A stretch of 17,607 bases of DNA from ZC4RG35 sp041747855 (GTDB lineage: Bacteria > Actinomycetota > Acidimicrobiia > Spongiisociales > ZC4RG35), in the NCBI GenBank assembly GCA_041747855.1, contig JBGTEJ010000094.1, positions 1-17,607 of the forward strand. Reading direction: 5' to 3'. Position 1 is the first letter of the stretch; every line of letters starts with the position of its first letter. The translations under genes and the position numbers were made by a program. Shown here one piece after another: positions 6,735-15,077 of the stretch. The notes under the pieces are model-generated. The model was not told where the DNA came from. It searched no databases and saw only the letters and a program-made list of their open reading frames with translations.

Positions 6735-7541
6735 TCAGGCGAACTGCACCGAGCGTTTCGACAGACCGAACCAGAAACCGTCGACAACGCTATCCGTGTC
6801 GATCCCCCCGTCGACACTCGCACCCAGAGAGACGAAGAGCGGGGCGAAGTGTTCGGTGCGAGGATGAGCGATCGATGCCGCCGGGGCGGTGTTCTGAAAG
6901 TCCAGCAGGGCATCGACGTCGCCTGCGCCCAGGGTGCGATCGAGCCAATCGTCGAACTCCGCAGACCACGAGGGAGGCACATCGTCTGGCCCGGCGTGCC
7001 AGTTCATCTCCCTCAGATTGTGGGTGCTGAACCCGCTTCCGACGATCAGCACTCCCTGGTCCCGCAAAGGGGCGAGCCGACGTCCGATGTCGAACAGAAC
7101 CCTCGGGTCCAGGGTCGGCATCGAGATCTGGAGAACCGGCACATCCGCGTCCGGATACATCTCCACCAGGGGCACATATGCGCCATGATCGAGACCGCGG
7201 TCCGAGTCCTGATACACCGGGTTGTCCGGGGTGGCCACCAGCGACGCCACCTGACGGGCCAGTTCTGGCGCCCCGGGGGCCGAGTATTCGACCTGGTAGT
7301 ACTGCTGGGGAAACCCCCAAAAGTCGTAGAAGAGGGGCACGGTACGTGTGGCCGAGACTGTGAGTGGGTCGTTCTCCCAATGCGCCGAGACCATCAAGAT
7401 CGAACTGGGTTTGGGCATGGCAGCCGCCCACTCGGCGAGTTGGCGGGTCCACACCGGATCATCGGCTAACGGCGGAGCACCGTGACTCAGATATACGACC
7501 GGCATCCTCTGGTCGGTGAACTCCTCGACTGGCTGATCCAT
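6735..7541 (-). CDS. ygiD: Class III extradiol ring-cleavage dioxygenase, YgiD/DODA type
   Basis: This 268-residue protein belongs to the LigB superfamily (PF02900), the 4,5-DOPA extradiol dioxygenase branch. The conserved histidines sit in YLSHGAPP (His20), MVSAHWE (His54), LDHGAYVPL (His119), STHNLREMNWH (His174) and HPRTEHFAPL (His231). His20, His54, His174 and His231 match positions 22, 57, 177 and 234 of E. coli YgiD with a 2-3 residue shift, and they include the metal ligands. FYDFWGFPQQYY and MYPDADVPVLQIS are further family marks. Enzymes of this type open catecholic rings such as DOPA; the native substrate here is unknown. An ATG at residue 13 (MPVVYLSHG) is a possible later start. 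The ATG used has a TAGGAT box exactly 6 nt upstream and may be leaderless. Confidence 0.92.
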   Translation of the reverse strand: MDQPVEEFTDQRMPVVYLSHGAPPLADDPVWTRQLAEWAAAMPKPSSILMVSAHWENDPLTVSATRTVPLFYDFWGFPQQYYQVEYSAPGAPELARQVASLVATPDNPVYQDSDRGLDHGAYVPLVEMYPDADVPVLQISMPTLDPRVLFDIGRRLAPLRDQGVLIVGSGFSTHNLREMNWHAGPDDVPPSWSAEFDDWLDRTLGAGDVDALLDFQNTAPAASIAHPRTEHFAPLFVSLGASVDGGIDTDSVVDGFWFGLSKRSVQFA

Positions 7542-7547
7542 CCTCCA

Positions 7548-7553
7548 ATCCTA
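7548..7553 (-). promoter_or_regulatory. Candidate -10 box of the dioxygenase/YdeI operon
   Basis: TAGGAT on the minus strand ends 6 nt before the ATG of the dioxygenase gene. GGAGG abuts the ATG with no spacing, too close to work as a Shine-Dalgarno, which favours a leaderless start. Confidence 0.45.
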
Positions 7554-7650
7554 GAAGATGGCTCCTGTTGCCAGGGTCGTGCGAGCTAGTTGCTCATGGA
7601 GCCAGTAAGGTGACTCAGGTTTTGAGCGGGCTATTGCGAGATCGGAGACC

Positions 7651-8445
7651 TTGTTGGAACCAACACCGGGTGCTGCAACATTCAAGACGTCGGCCAACGC
7701 CTACGACCTTTTCATGGGTCGATACTCAAAGCCGCTGTCCATCCAGTTCGCCGACTTCGCAGGTGTCACCTCCGACCAGGTCGTCCTGGACGTCGGGTGC
7801 GGTCCCGGGGCCCTGACGCGAGTTCTCGTCTCTAGGCTCGGGGAAGCATCCGTGTCGGCCTTCGATCCTTCCGAGCAGTTCGTCGCCGAGTGCAAAATGG
7901 CCTGCCCCGGAGTGGATGTCCGGGTGGGAAGGGCCGAGGCGATCCCGTTTGGTGACGCAACCTTCGACATCGCCCTCGCTCAACTGGTCCTGCACTTCGT
8001 GTCCGACCCCCACGCGGCAGCGATCGAGTTGCGACGTGTGATCCGACCGGGTGGGCTGGTGGCCGCGTGCGTGTGGGACTTCGATGGTGGGATGCAGATG
8101 CTGCGTCACTTCTGGGATGCGGCCCTGGCCGTCGACGAGTCTGCGCCAGACGAGGCAAGCTTCATGCGGCGCATCGGTGAGATCTCAGCACTCTTTGCCG
8201 CAGCCGGAATGGAAGACGTGAAGGAGACGACTCTTCAGGTGACCGTCCCCTACGACGACTTCGAGGAGCTATGGGCTGGATTCCTCGCTGGTGTCGGCCC
8301 GGCCGGGTCGTACTGCCTTTCCCTCGAACCTGAGCAGAGGTCAATGCTCAGAGACGAACTGTTCCGCCGTGTTGGCGAACCGTCCGGAGCGTTCGAGCTC
8401 AGCGCCACGGCGCGAAGTGTCAGTGCCATCACACCCTCTGACTGA
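7651..8445 (+). CDS. Class I SAM-dependent methyltransferase
   Basis: This 264-residue protein has a Rossmann-like methyltransferase domain (Methyltransf_11/25 type). Motif I is VVLDVGCGPGALT at residues 44-56, the acidic post-I loop is SAFDPSEQFV near 69, then GRAEAIPFGDATFDIALAQLVLHFVSDP (93-120) and LRRVIRPGGLVAACVWDF. A preceding NAYDLFMGRYSKPL is typical of ubiquinone/menaquinone-biosynthesis-like and other small-molecule methyltransferases. The acceptor cannot be told. The protein starts with tandem TTG codons; GGAG at 7644-7647 is 6 nt before the second TTG (7654), which may be the true start. It is divergent from the dioxygenase gene and is followed 70 nt later by the aminotransferase. 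Confidence 0.9.
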   Translation: MLEPTPGAATFKTSANAYDLFMGRYSKPLSIQFADFAGVTSDQVVLDVGCGPGALTRVLVSRLGEASVSAFDPSEQFVAECKMACPGVDVRVGRAEAIPFGDATFDIALAQLVLHFVSDPHAAAIELRRVIRPGGLVAACVWDFDGGMQMLRHFWDAALAVDESAPDEASFMRRIGEISALFAAAGMEDVKETTLQVTVPYDDFEELWAGFLAGVGPAGSYCLSLEPEQRSMLRDELFRRVGEPSGAFELSATARSVSAITPSD

Positions 8446-8463
8446 GCCTTCCACTCAGATGGT

Positions 8464-8497
8464 GAAGCTGGCATCGCTAAGTGGCTGCGGCAGCTTC
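8464..8497 (+). repeat. Inverted repeat between methyltransferase and aminotransferase genes
   Basis: GAAGCTG (8464-8470) and CAGCTTC (8491-8497) form a 7-bp stem around 20 nt, inside the 70-base intergenic gap. There is no U-tract. It could attenuate read-through or be chance. Confidence 0.25.
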
Positions 8498-8515
8498 GCT
8501 TAACCTCAGCTGGCC

Positions 8516-9670
8516 ATGACCGTCTCGAAACGCCTGGCCCCGTACGGGACCACGATCTTTGCTGAGATGACTGCACTCGCCCAAGCTCACAACGCAGTCA
8601 ACCTCGGACAGGGTTTCCCCGACTGGGATGGACCCGACTTCATCAAGAGGGCCGCAACCGAGGCCATGGCGGGAGGAGGACACGACCAGTATCCACCGAT
8701 GCCCGGACTCCCCGAACTCCGAAGGGCTGTTGCCGACCGCTATTCGCCCCTCCTTTCCCGAGCAATAGACCCGGACACCGAGGTGACCATCACCTGCGGC
8801 TGCACCGAAGGGCTGATGACGTCTTTCCTCGGATTGCTCGATCCAGGAGATGAGGTGGTGGTCATCGAGCCCTACTACGACTCGTATCCGGTAGGTGTCG
8901 CTCTGGCAGGGGCGATACCCCGCTACATCACCCTCAGGCCACCTGGGTTCGGGATCGACACCGAGCAATTGACGGCGGCGTTCTCCGAGCGCACCAGGGC
9001 CATCGTGGTCAACACACCCCACAACCCAACCGGTCGCATGTTCAACGTGGAGGAACTCTCCCTGATTGCCGACCTCTGTCAGAAGTACGACACCATCGCC
9101 ATCTGCGACGAGGTCTACGAGGAGATCACGTTCGGGCCGGATCACCTGCGGCTGGCCACATTCCCAGGCATGGAAGACCGCACGGTGACCCTCTCATCCG
9201 TCGGCAAGACATATTCCCTGACGGGGTGGAAGGTGGGTTGGGCGATAGCCCCGCCAGGTCTGACCCTCGGGATTCGTTCGGCCCACCAGTTCATGACTTT
9301 CACCACGCCTACGCCGGTCCAGCACGGGACGGTCGCCGCCCTCACCGCACCAGAGAGCTTCTACGAAGACTTGCGCACCCGATACCTGGGTCTCCGAGAC
9401 CTGCTCGGTGCAGGACTCCTCGACATCGGATTCGATGTACACCAACCGGAAGGCACCTACTTCATGTTGGCCGGATTCCGAAACTTCTCCAACGAAGACG
9501 ACCGTGGTTTCGCCCGCCGCCTCGTCACCGAGACCGGGGTTGCGGTGATCCCGCCCTCGGTCTTCTATCACGACCCCACCGAAGGAGATGGCTTGATCCG
9601 CTTCGCCTTCTGCAAGAACCCGGAGGTTCTCGAAGCTGCACTGGAGCGGCTCAGCACCCTGGTCCGCTAG
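8516..9670 (+). CDS. Class I/II PLP aminotransferase, YbdL/kynurenine-aminotransferase-like
   Basis: This complete 384-residue fold-type I enzyme matches the methionine/kynurenine aminotransferase subgroup throughout. Marks are GTTIFAEMTALAQAHNAVNLGQGFPDWDGP at the N-terminus, NTPHNPTG (residues 166-173), CDEVYEEITF with Asp198 and Tyr201, the PLP lysine Lys231 in SSVGKTYSLTGWKVGW, and LIRFAFCKNPEVLEAALERL at the end, whose arginine binds the substrate carboxylate. Relatives are E. coli YbdL (methionine:2-oxoglutarate), KAT enzymes and actinobacterial N-succinyl-diaminopimelate aminotransferase, so the exact donor remains open. No Shine-Dalgarno precedes the ATG; TAACCT lies 9 nt upstream and may be a leaderless -10. 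A VOC gene follows after 13 nt. Confidence 0.92.
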   Translation: MTVSKRLAPYGTTIFAEMTALAQAHNAVNLGQGFPDWDGPDFIKRAATEAMAGGGHDQYPPMPGLPELRRAVADRYSPLLSRAIDPDTEVTITCGCTEGLMTSFLGLLDPGDEVVVIEPYYDSYPVGVALAGAIPRYITLRPPGFGIDTEQLTAAFSERTRAIVVNTPHNPTGRMFNVEELSLIADLCQKYDTIAICDEVYEEITFGPDHLRLATFPGMEDRTVTLSSVGKTYSLTGWKVGWAIAPPGLTLGIRSAHQFMTFTTPTPVQHGTVAALTAPESFYEDLRTRYLGLRDLLGAGLLDIGFDVHQPEGTYFMLAGFRNFSNEDDRGFARRLVTETGVAVIPPSVFYHDPTEGDGLIRFAFCKNPEVLEAALERLSTLVR

Positions 9671-9671
9671 T

Positions 9672-9677
9672 TAGGCT
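9672..9677 (+). promoter_or_regulatory. Candidate -10 box of the VOC gene
   Basis: TAGGCT ends exactly 6 nt before the VOC ATG and overlaps the base after the aminotransferase stop. It may drive a separate leaderless message, although read-through from the aminotransferase gene is also likely. Confidence 0.35.
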
Positions 9678-9683
9678 CGCCCC

Positions 9684-10061
9684 ATGATCACTGCCATCCA
9701 CACCCTCATCTACTCGGATGACGCTGAGAGGACTCGGGCGTTTCTGAGGGATGTGCTCGGGTGGGCCAATGTGGACACCGGTGACGGCTGGCTCATCTTC
9801 GCCACAGGTCCGTCCGAGATGGGGGTCCATCCCACTTCGGAGGGCGAGTGGTCGACGGCCAAGAAACACGAGATCTCCCTCATCTGTGACGACATCGAGA
9901 CGACCGTGACCGACCTGAAGGCCAAAGGAGCAAACTTCAAAGGTGAGGTTGAGGACCACGGGTTCGGTCTCGTGATCTACCTCGAGGTTCCCGGCGGGGC
10001 GGCCGACATCATGATCTATCAGCCCAAGTACGACCCGCCTGCCCTGACCCTCAAGAGCTAG
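9684..10061 (+). CDS. VOC family (glyoxalase/bleomycin-resistance fold) protein
   Basis: This 125-residue protein is a single vicinal-oxygen-chelate module pair. It opens with IHTLIYSDDAERTRAFLRDVLGW, the usual first strand and helix, continues with GWLIFATGPSEMGVHP, a HEISLICDDIETTVTDLKAKGANF segment that starts the second half, and ends FGLVIYLEVPGGAADIMIYQPKY. Likely metal ligands are His6, His67 and Glu/Asp residues in the final strands. Members act as lyases, dioxygenases or resistance proteins; nothing here picks one. It lies 13 nt after the aminotransferase gene and its stop codon overlaps the stop of the converging SulP gene by four bases (CTAG). Confidence 0.88.
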   Translation: MITAIHTLIYSDDAERTRAFLRDVLGWANVDTGDGWLIFATGPSEMGVHPTSEGEWSTAKKHEISLICDDIETTVTDLKAKGANFKGEVEDHGFGLVIYLEVPGGAADIMIYQPKYDPPALTLKS

Positions 10062-11731
10062 CGGAGAAGGAACCCGTCGAGGGTGTCACCGGTGTTGTCG
10101 GTGATCTCGAGCAACCCCTCGGTGTCGGTGAACCCGGCTTTCTCCAGCGCACGACGTGGTTGCGGCTGAACACCGCTGAGAACCACTTTGACCCCACCCT
10201 GATTGAGCCTCGCCACCGCAGACTCGAGAGCGACGAGTCCGGTGGCATCCATGGCCGGAACATCCTCGAGGTCCATGATCACCGTGTGAACACCATCACC
10301 CACCACACTCAACGCGTCCAGCGCTTTCTGGGCGGCCCCGAAGAACATCGGGCCGGCGACATCGTAGAACACGACCCCGGGAGGAAGTCCGCCCATGGTG
10401 TGACCCTCGGGACCCCCAACCAGAGTCGCGCCCGAAATCTCCACCATCCTCCTCATGAACAGCAGTGCTGCCAGGACCACCCCCACAAGGACAGCCACCA
10501 CCATGTCGTAGGCGACAGTGAGGATGAAGCAGACCCACATCACGAGGACGTCACTTCGCGGAGCGATCCGGGTGATCCGCACGAAGTGGTGACGATCAGC
10601 CATGTTCCAGGCCACAACAAGCAGGAGTGCCGCCATCCCTGCCATCGGTATGTGACCGAGGGCCCTCGCCAACACCATCATCGAAGCGAGCAGGAAAAGG
10701 GAATGGACGACGACCGTTACCGGAGTCCGACCACCGGCCCTGATGGCCGTGGCGGTTCGCGCGATCGCACCCGTAGCCGCGAATCCTCCGAAGAAGGGGG
10801 CGACCATATTCCCGAGGCCGAGGCCGGCAAGCTCGGAATCAGGATCATGCCGACCCCCGGTCATCCCGTCAGCTACTACTGCGCACAACAGCGACTCGAT
10901 CGAGCCGAGGAGGGCAATTGCGGCGGCGGTTGGGAGCAGGGCGGTGACATCTTCCCAACCCAGACCCGAGTCGGTCCACGGGAAACTCGGGGATGGGAAT
11001 CCGGCCGGAACACCCCCGAACTCTGTGGCGATCGTGGCGATCGGACTCCCGGCGCGTACCAGTAGAAGCCCGGCCACTGTGGCAAAGAGAAGGCCGACCA
11101 GGGGACTCGGGACCCGACGGCTGACCTTGGGCCACACCACGAGGGTCAGCAAAGTGATCAGGCCAACCGCCAGATCTGGCCAACTGAACTCCGGCAGAAG
11201 CCCAACCAGATATACGACACGGTCAGCGATTCTCTCCCCCTCGAGCCTTCCCAATCCCAGAAAGTCGCCGAGTTGCAGCACCGCGATGACAACTGCGATG
11301 CCTGCGGTGAATCCGGTAGTGACCGGGTGGGGCACGAACTGGATCAGCTTCCCGAATCCGAAGAGACCCATCAGGAGCATGAGCACTCCGGCCATGGCGG
11401 TTGCGACCAGGAGCCCTTCGACTCCGTACCTGGCGGTAACGGGGATCAGGAGGACCACAAAGGCGGCGGTCGGCCCGGTCACCGAGTGCATCGAGCCACC
11501 GGTCAGGGCCACAACGATCCCGGCGACTATGGCGGTGAAGAGCCCATATTCAGGTGGGGCGCCGGCGGCGATGGCCAGGGCCATCGAAAGGGGCAAGGCA
11601 ACCACCCCAACCACCACTCCGGCTATGGCGTCGGCGCGTAGATCGTCTTTCGTGTACCCCCGGGCCCGGATCTCCCTGATGGCCGAGCCGATCTTGAGTG
11701 GGGTGCGTTCAGTCGACTTCAATCGGGTCAC
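10058..11731 (-). CDS. SulP family inorganic anion transporter with STAS domain
   Basis: This 557-residue protein matches the SulP/SLC26 family. Residues 30-430 hold about twelve hydrophobic helices, including the family's first-helix region DLRADAIAGVVVGVVALPLSMALAIAAGAPPEYGLFTAI and the GSMHSVTGPTAAFVVLL motif near residue 80, which forms the substrate-binding half-helix. Residues 448-550 form a cytoplasmic STAS domain with DVAGPMFFGAAQ and AMDATGL, the loop equivalent to the SpoIIAA phosphorylation site, here DATGL rather than DSTGL. Substrates in the family include sulfate, bicarbonate and dicarboxylates; a carbonic anhydrase or sulfate-assimilation gene is not adjacent, so the substrate is open. 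The GTG start has no Shine-Dalgarno; a TAGCTT box lies 8 nt upstream. The IF-1-like gene ends 44 nt upstream on the same strand. Confidence 0.95.
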   Translation of the reverse strand: MTRLKSTERTPLKIGSAIREIRARGYTKDDLRADAIAGVVVGVVALPLSMALAIAAGAPPEYGLFTAIVAGIVVALTGGSMHSVTGPTAAFVVLLIPVTARYGVEGLLVATAMAGVLMLLMGLFGFGKLIQFVPHPVTTGFTAGIAVVIAVLQLGDFLGLGRLEGERIADRVVYLVGLLPEFSWPDLAVGLITLLTLVVWPKVSRRVPSPLVGLLFATVAGLLLVRAGSPIATIATEFGGVPAGFPSPSFPWTDSGLGWEDVTALLPTAAAIALLGSIESLLCAVVADGMTGGRHDPDSELAGLGLGNMVAPFFGGFAATGAIARTATAIRAGGRTPVTVVVHSLFLLASMMVLARALGHIPMAGMAALLLVVAWNMADRHHFVRITRIAPRSDVLVMWVCFILTVAYDMVVAVLVGVVLAALLFMRRMVEISGATLVGGPEGHTMGGLPPGVVFYDVAGPMFFGAAQKALDALSVVGDGVHTVIMDLEDVPAMDATGLVALESAVARLNQGGVKVVLSGVQPQPRRALEKAGFTDTEGLLEITDNTGDTLDGFLLR

Positions 11732-11775
11732 GAGCCATAAAGCTAGCTACCCGCGACGATGACCCACTGCGATGT

Positions 11776-12003
11776 CTAGCGGTAACGCCAGACGATCCGT
11801 CCCCTTGTGGGATCGTAGGTGGAGACTTCTACATCGACGGAGTCACCGGGGAGGACTCGGATACCACGGCCTCTCCGCATGCGACCCGAGGGTTTGGCGA
11901 GCAACTGGAAGCCGCTCTCCAGTTCTACTTCAAAGGTCGAATCGGGGAGCATTTTCATGACCGTCCCTCTCATCCGAACATATTCCTCATTGTCCTTAGC
12001 CAA
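11776..12003 (-). CDS. infA: Translation initiation factor IF-1-like protein (S1/OB fold)
   Basis: Read from a TTG at 12001-12003 this is a 75-residue OB-fold protein beginning MAKDNEEYVRMRGTV, the right length and N-terminus for IF-1, which binds the ribosomal A site on the 30S subunit during initiation. Matches include VMKMLPDSTFEVELESGF, SGRMRR, IRVLPGDSVDVEV and YDPTRGRIVWRYR. It differs from standard IF-1: the usual AHISGKMR is AKPSGRMR, and one extra residue lies in the loop before IRV. A GGAG at 12014-12017, 10 nt upstream, supports the TTG. The longer frame upstream has no IF-1 homology. It is not among ribosomal protein genes, where infA usually sits, so it may be a second, diverged copy. 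Confidence 0.83.
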   Translation of the reverse strand: MAKDNEEYVRMRGTVMKMLPDSTFEVELESGFQLLAKPSGRMRRGRGIRVLPGDSVDVEVSTYDPTRGRIVWRYR

Positions 12004-12028
12004 AGCTGATGATCTCCATTCAGATGCG

Positions 12029-12034
12029 ATTCTA
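12029..12034 (-). promoter_or_regulatory. Candidate -10 box of the IF-1-like gene
   Basis: TAGAAT, five of six matches to the -10 consensus, lies 25 nt before the TTG, leaving room for a short leader with the GGAG ribosome site. No clear -35 hexamer is seen at the right distance. The rest of the 144-base gap to the UPF0182 gene shows nothing further that I can support. Confidence 0.35.
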
Positions 12035-12147
12035 AGGCAAACCCGGTAGCAAGGCCGATCCGGGGTAGCTGGTGCGACTCTGCGACCCCGGCTTGGCTCC
12101 AAAAACCCGACGAACCGGACCCACAACCTTCACTACCCTGCGACTGG

Positions 12148-14970
12148 TCAGCCTCCGCGGGAAAGTAGGGCCTCGATCTCCTCGAGGGTGCGACGAGCGG
12201 TCCTTATCCATCGCTCATAGCCGGCCAGGTCGCCGCTGGTCAAGGCTGTCTCGGCGTTGGAGAACGCCTGAAGGGCCTCGATCACCAGCTGCTCGATGGT
12301 CGAGCCCGGATCACCAGGGTCGGTTGGACCCTGACCCTCTCCGAATACAAGCTCCAGAGCACCATCGAGACTGTCGGCCCACTCGATGCGTTCTCCGAAG
12401 ACGACGACCACCCTACGGAATTCAGGGAAGGCCCCTCCCGACTCTTCGAGGTATATCGGCTGGAGATAGATGACCGAACCCTCGATGGGTACCACCAAGA
12501 GGTCACCCTTGATGACGTCCGACCCTGAAGCAGCCCAAAGTGACAACTGTTGGGCGATGTCGGGATCCTGTTCGATCCGATCTCCTACCTGTTTGACCCC
12601 GTCAACGAAGCCACCCTGTGGCATTCGGTAGTCGATCAATCTTCCATAACGGTCCGGGGTGGAGTCGGCGACCAAGAACGAGACCATGTTGCGACGCGTC
12701 CGGGGGTTGAAAGGTTGGAGGAGGAGGTAAGAGAGCTCTTCCTCGCCGGGAAGTTCGGCCATCAAGTAGTACGGCAACACCTGGCCGGCAGCGGGGGTTC
12801 CCCTCAAGTCGGCCCAGATCCGCTGGTCTATGGCCCGTGCGGACGTAGAAGGATCTTCGGGGAACGACCAGGCATCATTTCCGGTGAACAAATCACCGGA
12901 GTTGCTGACGTGGTATTCGAGATAGAGGTAACCCTGCAATCTGAAGAGGTCCTGCGGGTATCTCAGGTGCTCGGTGAGACCAGGTTCCATGTCAACCATC
13001 GGCCGAAACATCCCTGGATAGTTCCGGAGCCAGGCACGGATCAAGGGATCGTCTTCGTCAGCCACATAGAACGTGACATCGCCGTTGTGGGCCGACATCA
13101 CCATCTTCACCGAGTTGCGGAGATAGTTCGTACCTCGTGGCATCTCCGAACTGGCCGGGAGACGGTCCAACGCATCGGTAGTGACCGGCTCAGCGTAGGG
13201 ATAGTGCGAGGTCGTCGTGTACATGTCGACGATCCATACGATCTTCCCGTCGTGGATGACGGGATAAGGGTCACCGTCGGACACCAGGAACGGGGCAAGG
13301 GTGTCAGCCACCTGGCGCACATTGCGCTCCACTAGCACCCGGGTGTCGGGGCGGATCTCCCCTGAGATGAGGAGGTTCACATCCCGGTACCGGAAGGCGA
13401 AGGCGAGTCTTCGCCAGAAACTGCTCAGCTCGACACCGGCGTCACCGTCGTACTCGTTCAGCTGGACCCCTCCGGCAAGCGGCAAGTCGATCTCCTGTGG
13501 GGCCACACCGGTCTTGACCATGACCGGTCGTCCCGGCTGGTATGTCTCCCCAAAGTAGACACGGGGTTCCTGCAGCTCTAGGGATGGTGATGACGCCACC
13601 GGTGGCAGGTCACGAAGGAGGAATCGAGGCTGACCGTCGGACTGAACAGAGTTCGCCTGATTGACCACTGCACCAAACCCGTGGGTGTAGAAGAGTCTCG
13701 TGTTCTGCCAGTCGTCTCGAGGGAGGGCGACCTCGTCGACCTCTCGAATACCGATCATCACCTGACGGGGAACACCGTTGTCCAGGTAGCGATCGGTGTC
13801 GACCCGACCGATCAAGTAGTAGGGCTCGAGCTCCTGGAAGTTCTGATAGGTGCGGAGAAGGACCGAAGTGTTCCATATCCGAAGGTTGTCGATGGTGACC
13901 AGGTTGTTCTCGATGTCCTCGATGGTCAGATTGGGCGAGGCATCGAACGGACGGACCTGGATCTGGTCCAACATGTAGGCGGCCCTAGTGGCCGACAAGT
14001 TGTGCTGGATAAACGCGGTCTCACGTGGCAATTGGTTGGGAAGGACGTCGAAACGTTGGACCAAAGCCGGATAGAAGGCCCCTGCTGTTATCGAGATCAG
14101 CAGCCACCCCAGTACCGACATCGTGGCCAGGGTCCATCCGGACCGGAAAATGTTCACGATGAAGAGCACGGCGGCGATGATCGCCACCACCGAGAGCAGG
14201 GTTATCACCGGTAGACGGGCATTGATGTCGGTGAAACCGGGACCGAAGAAGCCCGGCTCGGCGTTGTTCGAAAGAAGGATCTCGTAACGGTCGAGGCGAT
14301 ATGAGATTGCTCGCACCAGAGCCAGCACGGCCATCATCACCGAGAGGTGGATCTTCGTGCCACGCGCCGCCGAGAGCCGTCGCCCGTTCAATCGGAGACC
14401 ACCGCGGACGTAATGGGCGACGGCGGCAAGGATGGTGGCCATAGCCAGCAGGTTGAACAGCCAGTCGACCACCGTCGCCATCAAAGGCAGTTCGAAGACA
14501 TAAAAGCCCAGGTCGAGCCCGAAAATGGGATCGCCGCTATTGAACGGCTGACGGTTCATGTAAAGGAACGCCTGGTCTCTCCACATGGGAACTGCGAGTC
14601 CGAGCATCAGGCCCAAGCCGAGTGGGACAACGATCTTCAACCGGTCGGACTTCTCGGTGATCCAATCCCGGAACCGCTCAGAGATCACGTCGTCATCTTC
14701 GAAAGGTGCCCAGCGGGGGAACATCCGATCAGCGATCGACAGGGTGACCCAGAAAACCAGGAAGGCGAACCCCACCCCGGCGACCCCGAGGAGTAGGTTC
14801 CACGACCAGTTGCGGACCCAGACCACCCGGTATCCCATAGAGTCGAACCAGAGATAATCCGTCCACAGTGTCCCCAGCGCGGAGAGTGTCAGATATGCGG
14901 CGAGCCCAATCAACACAACGAACGTCAGGGGACGTCGTCGACCGATCGTGGTGGGCGCCCTGGTGTACAT
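12148..14970 (-). CDS. UPF0182 family membrane protein
   Basis: This complete 940-residue protein matches UPF0182 (PF03699) over its whole length. The N-terminal third has about seven hydrophobic helices (near residues 14-36, 55-80, 112-129, 163-188, 205-222, 253-275, 280-302). A large domain, probably outside the membrane, follows with the family hallmarks TRAAYMLDQIQVRPF, FYTHGFGAVVNQANSV, RVYFGETY, VWIVDMYTTTSHYPYAEPV and NYLRNSVKMVMSAHNGDVTFY. The last 60 residues are a predicted helical tail (IEQLVIEALQAFSNAETAL...). The molecular function of the family is unknown. No Shine-Dalgarno precedes the ATG; TAGACT lies 9 nt upstream. In mycobacteria the homologue adjoins the PDZ-Lon protease gene; here a DivIVA-domain gene lies between. 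Confidence 0.96.
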   Translation of the reverse strand: MYTRAPTTIGRRRPLTFVVLIGLAAYLTLSALGTLWTDYLWFDSMGYRVVWVRNWSWNLLLGVAGVGFAFLVFWVTLSIADRMFPRWAPFEDDDVISERFRDWITEKSDRLKIVVPLGLGLMLGLAVPMWRDQAFLYMNRQPFNSGDPIFGLDLGFYVFELPLMATVVDWLFNLLAMATILAAVAHYVRGGLRLNGRRLSAARGTKIHLSVMMAVLALVRAISYRLDRYEILLSNNAEPGFFGPGFTDINARLPVITLLSVVAIIAAVLFIVNIFRSGWTLATMSVLGWLLISITAGAFYPALVQRFDVLPNQLPRETAFIQHNLSATRAAYMLDQIQVRPFDASPNLTIEDIENNLVTIDNLRIWNTSVLLRTYQNFQELEPYYLIGRVDTDRYLDNGVPRQVMIGIREVDEVALPRDDWQNTRLFYTHGFGAVVNQANSVQSDGQPRFLLRDLPPVASSPSLELQEPRVYFGETYQPGRPVMVKTGVAPQEIDLPLAGGVQLNEYDGDAGVELSSFWRRLAFAFRYRDVNLLISGEIRPDTRVLVERNVRQVADTLAPFLVSDGDPYPVIHDGKIVWIVDMYTTTSHYPYAEPVTTDALDRLPASSEMPRGTNYLRNSVKMVMSAHNGDVTFYVADEDDPLIRAWLRNYPGMFRPMVDMEPGLTEHLRYPQDLFRLQGYLYLEYHVSNSGDLFTGNDAWSFPEDPSTSARAIDQRIWADLRGTPAAGQVLPYYLMAELPGEEELSYLLLQPFNPRTRRNMVSFLVADSTPDRYGRLIDYRMPQGGFVDGVKQVGDRIEQDPDIAQQLSLWAASGSDVIKGDLLVVPIEGSVIYLQPIYLEESGGAFPEFRRVVVVFGERIEWADSLDGALELVFGEGQGPTDPGDPGSTIEQLVIEALQAFSNAETALTSGDLAGYERWIRTARRTLEEIEALLSRGG

Positions 14971-15077
14971 CTCGAGCCGAGTCTACGGAAAGCCGCCAGT
15001 AAGACTCGCCCGAACTGGTGACCTGTCCAACCGGACTCACCGAACTAGCCCCCGGAGCTCAGGATGTTCGGGTGGTG

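Noticed and set aside
8477..9145. 222-codon minus-strand frame opposite the aminotransferase
   Set aside because: It is a shadow of a gene with clear homology over its full length; no family match on the minus strand.
10160..11762. Long plus-strand frames opposite the SulP gene
   Set aside because: Rich in His/Arg/Pro/Ser with no domain pattern, as expected for antisense of a GC-rich membrane protein gene.
12004..12126. Extra 41 residues upstream of the IF-1-like protein
   Set aside because: No similarity to IF-1, GC-driven open frame; the TTG at 12003 has a Shine-Dalgarno and gives the family length.
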